DNA of 9,628 nt from Clostridium sp. UBA2485. GTDB taxonomy: Bacteria > Bacillota > Clostridia > Clostridiales > Clostridiaceae. Location of the stretch: contig NZ_DDOV01000073.1 in the NCBI RefSeq assembly GCF_002341865.1, forward strand, positions 15,003 to 24,630, in the 5' to 3' direction. Positions 6,449 to 9,628 of this stretch are shown piece by piece (the stretch's first letter is position 1; the number at the start of each line of letters is the position of its first letter). Below the pieces are notes generated by a model. That model had not been told where the DNA came from and ran no database searches. It saw only the letters and a list, made by a program, of their open reading frames with translations. A program made the translations under genes and the position numbers.

Positions 6449-7402
6449 ATGAGTAATGGAAATTTAGGTGTAATCGAACGAAAAGCGACGATTTTTAATA
6501 TACAAAAATATAATATGTATGATGGAGAGGGAATAAGAACTTTGGTATTCTTTCAAGGTTGCCCACTTCGCTGTAAATGGTGTGCAAATCCTGAAGGATT
6601 GGTTAAAAAGCATAGAGTTATGTTTAAAAGTAATTTATGTGTTAACTGTGGGGCTTGTGTTTCCGTTTGTCCTGTTTCCATACATACTATCTCTAATGAA
6701 ACTCTAAAGCATGAAGTTAGCCGTGATATTGATTGTATCGGATGTGGAAAGTGTAAGGAAGCTTGCCTTAAATCTGCTATATCAATAGTTGGAGAAACAA
6801 AAACTATCTCTGAGCTTTTAAAAATTATAGAAGAAGATAGAACATTTTATGAAATGTCTGGTGGTGGAGTTACATTAGGCGGTGGTGAAGTTTTGATGCA
6901 GCCTGAAGCAGCTTGCAGTTTATTAATGGCATGTAAGCAAGAAGGGATAAACACTGCAATTGAAACTTGTGGTTATACAAAACTAGAAACAATACTTAAG
7001 GTTGCGGAGTTCACAGACTTATTCCTATTTGATATTAAGCATATTGATTCTGATAGACATTTTCAGTTAACAGGGGTAAGGAATGAACAGATTTTAGAAA
7101 ATCTTCAAGAATTACTTCGCAAAAAATACAATGTTAAGATTCGTATGCCTTTACTTAAAGGTATAAATGATTCTCAAGATGAAATAGAAAAGACTATGGA
7201 GTTTTTAATGCCATACAAAGATTATAGAAACTTTAAGGGAATTGATTTACTACCATATCATAAGATGGGGGTAAATAAATATAATCAATTAGGAATGGAA
7301 TATCCTATAGAAGGCGACCCAAGCTTGAAAAATGAGGATTTAGATAGAATAGAAGGATGGATTAAAAAATATGATTTACCTGTAAAAGTAATCCGTCATT
7401 AA
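6449..7402 (+). CDS. cutD: Choline TMA-lyase activating enzyme (radical SAM)
   Basis: Radical-SAM glycyl-radical-enzyme activase that reduces S-adenosylmethionine and abstracts hydrogen from Gly821 of CutC. With the start at 6449 (317 residues), the SAM cluster cysteines are Cys38, Cys42 and Cys45 in GCPLRCKWC, after YDGEGIRT, the typical activase N-terminal block. Two ferredoxin-like clusters follow: Cys64/67/70/74 and Cys96/99/102/106, as in the clade that activates CutC and dehydratases rather than pyruvate formate-lyase. The SAM-binding GGE-type motif is GGGVTLGGGEVLMQPE. Three in-frame ATGs lie near the start (6428, 6440, 6449). GGAG at 6435-6438 overlaps or abuts the first two and sits ten bases before 6449, so 6449 is preferred; starting at 6428 would add seven residues. 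It is separated from cutC by a stem-loop and followed after 39 bases by a shell gene. Confidence 0.96.
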   Translation: MSNGNLGVIERKATIFNIQKYNMYDGEGIRTLVFFQGCPLRCKWCANPEGLVKKHRVMFKSNLCVNCGACVSVCPVSIHTISNETLKHEVSRDIDCIGCGKCKEACLKSAISIVGETKTISELLKIIEEDRTFYEMSGGGVTLGGGEVLMQPEAACSLLMACKQEGINTAIETCGYTKLETILKVAEFTDLFLFDIKHIDSDRHFQLTGVRNEQILENLQELLRKKYNVKIRMPLLKGINDSQDEIEKTMEFLMPYKDYRNFKGIDLLPYHKMGVNKYNQLGMEYPIEGDPSLKNEDLDRIEGWIKKYDLPVKVIRH

Positions 7403-7441
7403 ATAATTTTCAAATAGATAATAAGATGGAAGGTAAAGCTT

Positions 7442-7795
7442 ATGGGAGATTTTTTCGATAGAAATATACAGCGTGTTATACAAGAGACAGTTCCAGGGAA
7501 GCAGATTACTATAGCTCATGTTATCGCATCTCCAATGTCTGATATATATGACCGTCTTGGAATTGATGATAAAGGAGCAATAGGTATTTTAACTCTTTCA
7601 CCATATGAAACTGCTATTATTGCCGCAGACATTGCCACAAAGTCTTCTGATGTTAGAATTGGATTTCTTGATCGTTTTACAGGCTCTGTTGTAATAAACG
7701 GTGATGTCCAAAGTGTTGAAACAGCACTTAATGCAGTGAATGATACGCTAAGGGATATGCTTGGATTTACGACCGCTCCCATTACAAGAACATGA
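7442..7795 (+). CDS. cutR: Circularly permuted BMC shell protein (EutS/PduU/CutR family)
   Basis: A 117-residue shell protein of the permuted BMC-H type, which forms hexamers with a small beta-barrel over the pore. It follows the family closely: an N-terminal barrel strand and VIQETVPGKQITIAHVIASP, then GAIGILTLSPYETAIIAADIA, VRIGFLDRFTGSVVINGDV and the final helix VETALNAVNDTLRDMLGF. The usual order of BMC elements is rotated compared with the two shell genes at 1547-2170. GGAAGG (7428-7433) is eight bases before ATG. The TGA overlaps the ATG of the next gene (ATGA at 7792-7795), so the two are translationally coupled. The symbol follows the choline-locus member described in Streptococcus; eutS-like would be equally valid. 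Confidence 0.92.
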   Translation: MGDFFDRNIQRVIQETVPGKQITIAHVIASPMSDIYDRLGIDDKGAIGILTLSPYETAIIAADIATKSSDVRIGFLDRFTGSVVINGDVQSVETALNAVNDTLRDMLGFTTAPITRT

Positions 7796-8238
7796 GAAAA
7801 AAGCGCATAATGGTAATTGGTCCTTCAGGATCTGGCAAAACTACAATAGTTAATGCATTAAATGATTATGATGGTCCATTAAGGCGAACACAAGATTTGA
7901 TTTATGGTAAGAATACCATTGATGTTCCAGGCGCTTATATAGAAAATGCATGGATGTATAAACATGTAATTGCATTAGCTCAGGATGCATCCCATGTGCT
8001 TATATTGGTTGACCAATCTAATTGTACTGAAATATACTCCCCTGGGTTTGCAAAGTCTTTTACATGTCCGGTAATTGGAGTTATAACAAAATGTGACTTA
8101 ATACCTGAAGATGAAGAAAAATGTTTAAGGCAGTTAAAAATTATAGGAGTATCAGAGCCATATTTTCATATTAGCTTTCCGATGGGGACAGGAATTGATG
8201 CTTTAAAGAAGTATTTATTTGAAAAAGGTGAGGAGTAA
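7792..8238 (+). CDS. eutP: EutP/PduV-like small P-loop NTPase
   Basis: A 148-residue Ras-like P-loop protein of the EutP/PduV family, associated with microcompartments. Nucleotide-binding motifs are intact: Walker A GPSGSGKTT (residues 10-18), the G3-like DVPG (44-47) and the G4-like TKCD (99-102) that favours guanine. The length is typical (about 145-150) and there is no membrane segment. PduV has been linked to positioning of microcompartments, and EutP has been proposed to act in nucleotide or phosphate metabolism, so the exact role here is open. It overlaps the preceding shell gene by four bases and its TAA directly abuts the next ATG, giving tight coupling on both sides. It is complete and looks functional. 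Confidence 0.9.
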   Translation: MRKKRIMVIGPSGSGKTTIVNALNDYDGPLRRTQDLIYGKNTIDVPGAYIENAWMYKHVIALAQDASHVLILVDQSNCTEIYSPGFAKSFTCPVIGVITKCDLIPEDEEKCLRQLKIIGVSEPYFHISFPMGTGIDALKKYLFEKGEE

Positions 8239-8928
8239 ATGTCAATGATGAAATTTATTACTGAAGAGTATTTAAGAGATTTATACAGAAAAGAACCTTT
8301 TGATACCTACAAATTACAACAGGGACAGCGCCTTACACCTGGAGCAGCTCAGTATTTGTCTGATAGAAGAATAAAAATGAATGATGATGCTTTAAAATCA
8401 AATAAGAATGTTTCTAAAAACAACCAGGCGGAAACGATAAAAGAAACAGTAAGTAATAATTTAAATTTGAATAAAAAGCTTTGTTGTAAATTGAAATCTA
8501 TGGAGGCAGTATTTCTTGTTACTAGTAGTGAAATATTAAAAGACGATATTATTTTAGCTCAAAATATTATAAATTTGGGTAAGAAAATATCAAATATCAG
8601 AAATTTTGTGAATGGAGAAGGTGTTCTTGAAACTATTCATTGTAAAGAGTGTACGTTCATGAATTCATCAAATTTCACAACTGAGCTTGAGGATTGTTTT
8701 GAAATAACAGAATTTCATATGCAGCTTGAAAAAAGCAATGCAATTTTAAAAATGCACACTCTTCGTTGTGCCTTAGGAGAATTGCAATTTGAAATAATTG
8801 AGAATTTCAAAAGTGATGATGAGATTTTAAAAAATAGAATTATAGAAAATGTTAATTCAATAATCAATTCATTATCTCAATTAATTTGTTTAGCGGTAGG
8901 AGGAAAAGAATGTCAAAGAAAAAAATAA
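8239..8928 (+). CDS. Divergent EutT/EutQ-like protein (cobalamin adenosyltransferase-related)
   Basis: A 229-residue protein. Its first 45 or so residues (KFITEEYLRDLYRKE...LTPGAAQYLSDRRIKM) match the N-terminal block shared by EutT adenosyltransferases and EutQ. A polar linker rich in Asn and Lys (about 46-78) follows, then a mostly alpha-helical C-terminal domain (about 79-225) with scattered cysteines (LCCKLK, HCKEC). In EutT the metal motif has the form H-x11-C-C-x2-C. Only the CC pair is seen here, without the third Cys or an upstream His, so adenosyltransferase activity is doubtful. CutC needs no cobalamin, which makes the gene's presence odd. GAGGAG (8230-8235) serves ATGs at 8239, 8245 or 8248; 8239 directly follows the upstream stop, while 8245 has better spacing. 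The 3' end overlaps the next gene by 19 bases. Family call is moderate, function unknown. Confidence 0.65.
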   Translation: MSMMKFITEEYLRDLYRKEPFDTYKLQQGQRLTPGAAQYLSDRRIKMNDDALKSNKNVSKNNQAETIKETVSNNLNLNKKLCCKLKSMEAVFLVTSSEILKDDIILAQNIINLGKKISNIRNFVNGEGVLETIHCKECTFMNSSNFTTELEDCFEITEFHMQLEKSNAILKMHTLRCALGELQFEIIENFKSDDEILKNRIIENVNSIINSLSQLICLAVGGKECQRKK

Positions 8929-9628
8929 CTTTTGAATACTGCGATAAAATGGTTCAAAAGTTTGAAGAAGTTATAGAAAAACCAATTATTAATGATTCCT
9001 CTGTTTATTATACAGGTGTGGATCTAGGTACTGCCTGCGTAGTATTGGCTGTTCTAGATGAAAATTACAAACCAGTTGCTGGCGCATATAGATATGCAGA
9101 TGTAGTTCGTGATGGTATGGTTGTGGACTATATTGGAGCAGTGGGCATTGTAAGAGAGCTTAAAAAAGAAATTGAAGAAAAACTTAATACAGAGCTTCTT
9201 TATGCAGCTGCTGCAATTCCACCTGGAACGGATGCTTTAGATTCTGGAGCAATTAAAAACGTAGTTCAAGCAGCAGGATTTGAGTTGACATGTCTTTTAG
9301 ATGAACCTACTGCTGCAAATAATCTACTTAAGATTGAAAATGGTGCAGTTGTAGATATCGGTGGAGGAACAACAGGAATATCAATTCTAAAGGATGGAAA
9401 AGTTATTCAGGTTGTTGATGAACCTACAGGTGGTACGCACTTTTCATTAGTTATTTCAGGTGCCTATGGAATGCCTTTTAAAGAGGCAGATAAGTTCAAA
9501 AGGGACAATAAAAATCACAAGGAAATTTTACCGATACTAAGACCAGTAGTTGAAAAGGTGTCATCAATTATTAATAATCAGATTAAAAATTATGATGTTA
9601 ATGAAATTTCTTTAGTAGGTGGTACTTG
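8910..9628 (+). CDS. eutJ: EutJ-like chaperone (actin/Hsp70 fold), 3' end beyond window
   Basis: The first 239 codons of a EutJ-family protein, a DnaK-like ATPase found in microcompartment operons and thought to help fold or load enzymes, or reactivate them. Visible motifs of the actin/Hsp70 fold: phosphate-1 loop TGVDLGTACVVLAVLD (about residues 35-50), DEPTAANNLL in the connect region, phosphate-2 loop VVDIGGGTTGISIL and the start of the adenosine motif (LVGGT) right at the window end. Family length is about 280, so some 40 residues are missing. The ATG at 8910 has AGGAGG (8898-8903) at six bases and lies inside the previous gene, a 19-base overlap in another frame. It completes the run of eut-like accessory genes. 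As CutC needs no cobalamin, a B12-enzyme reactivation role is unlikely, and assembly or folding is the better guess. Confidence 0.92.
   Translation, partial: MSKKKITFEYCDKMVQKFEEVIEKPIINDSSVYYTGVDLGTACVVLAVLDENYKPVAGAYRYADVVRDGMVVDYIGAVGIVRELKKEIEEKLNTELLYAAAAIPPGTDALDSGAIKNVVQAAGFELTCLLDEPTAANNLLKIENGAVVDIGGGTTGISILKDGKVIQVVDEPTGGTHFSLVISGAYGMPFKEADKFKRDNKNHKEILPILRPVVEKVSSIINNQIKNYDVNEISLVGGT

Noticed and set aside
8461..8500. Frameshift or truncation in the EutT/EutQ-like gene to explain its divergent C-terminus
   Set aside because: The frame stays open with ordinary codon use through 8928 and ends with a coupled start of the next gene, so divergence rather than damage is the simpler reading.

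Overview
The window is a compact, AT-rich (roughly one third G+C by eye) stretch with every gene on the + strand. It has strong AGGAGG-type ribosome sites, A/T-ending codons and short or overlapping gene junctions. This points to an anaerobic Firmicute, most likely a Clostridium or close relative. It is the front and middle part of a choline-utilization (cut) locus. That locus type makes a bacterial microcompartment in which a B12-independent glycyl radical enzyme splits choline into trimethylamine and acetaldehyde. The 846-residue CutC, without the long N-terminal extension of the gammaproteobacterial enzyme, fits the type I cut / GRM1 class.

Layout: (1) 1-1325, the 3' end of a 10-helix DMT/EamA-type membrane transporter, followed directly by an 88-residue winged-helix-like protein. 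(2) 1326-1546, a non-coding control region with a good sigma-A-type promoter (TTTACT-N17-TATAAT) lying almost exactly under a 31-bp near-perfect palindrome, plus a second inverted repeat upstream. (3) 1547-2170, two BMC-H hexameric shell proteins. (4) 2216-3709, a CoA-acylating aldehyde dehydrogenase homologue in which both the catalytic Cys and the oxyanion-hole Asn appear to be Ser. (5) 3761-6301, cutC, starting at TTG. (6) A strong 14-bp stem-loop in the cutC-cutD gap, then cutD, the radical-SAM activase. (7) 7442-9628, a eut-like accessory set: a permuted BMC shell protein (EutS/PduU/CutR type), a EutP-like P-loop protein, a divergent EutT/EutQ-like protein, and a EutJ chaperone-like gene cut off by the window end.

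How the genes work together: CutD uses S-adenosylmethionine and an iron-sulfur cluster to place a radical on Gly821 of CutC. CutC then cleaves choline inside the shell built partly from the BMC proteins here. Acetaldehyde would normally be turned into acetyl-CoA by an acylating dehydrogenase and into ethanol by an alcohol dehydrogenase. The dehydrogenase in this window looks inactive, so an active copy, an alcohol dehydrogenase, a phosphotransacetylase, the BMC-T and BMC-P shell proteins and the dedicated regulator are expected outside the window.

The points most worth a second look are the aldehyde dehydrogenase that looks catalytically dead, the palindrome on the main promoter, the small winged-helix protein next to the transporter, and a cobalamin-adenosyltransferase-like protein in a pathway that needs no cobalamin.
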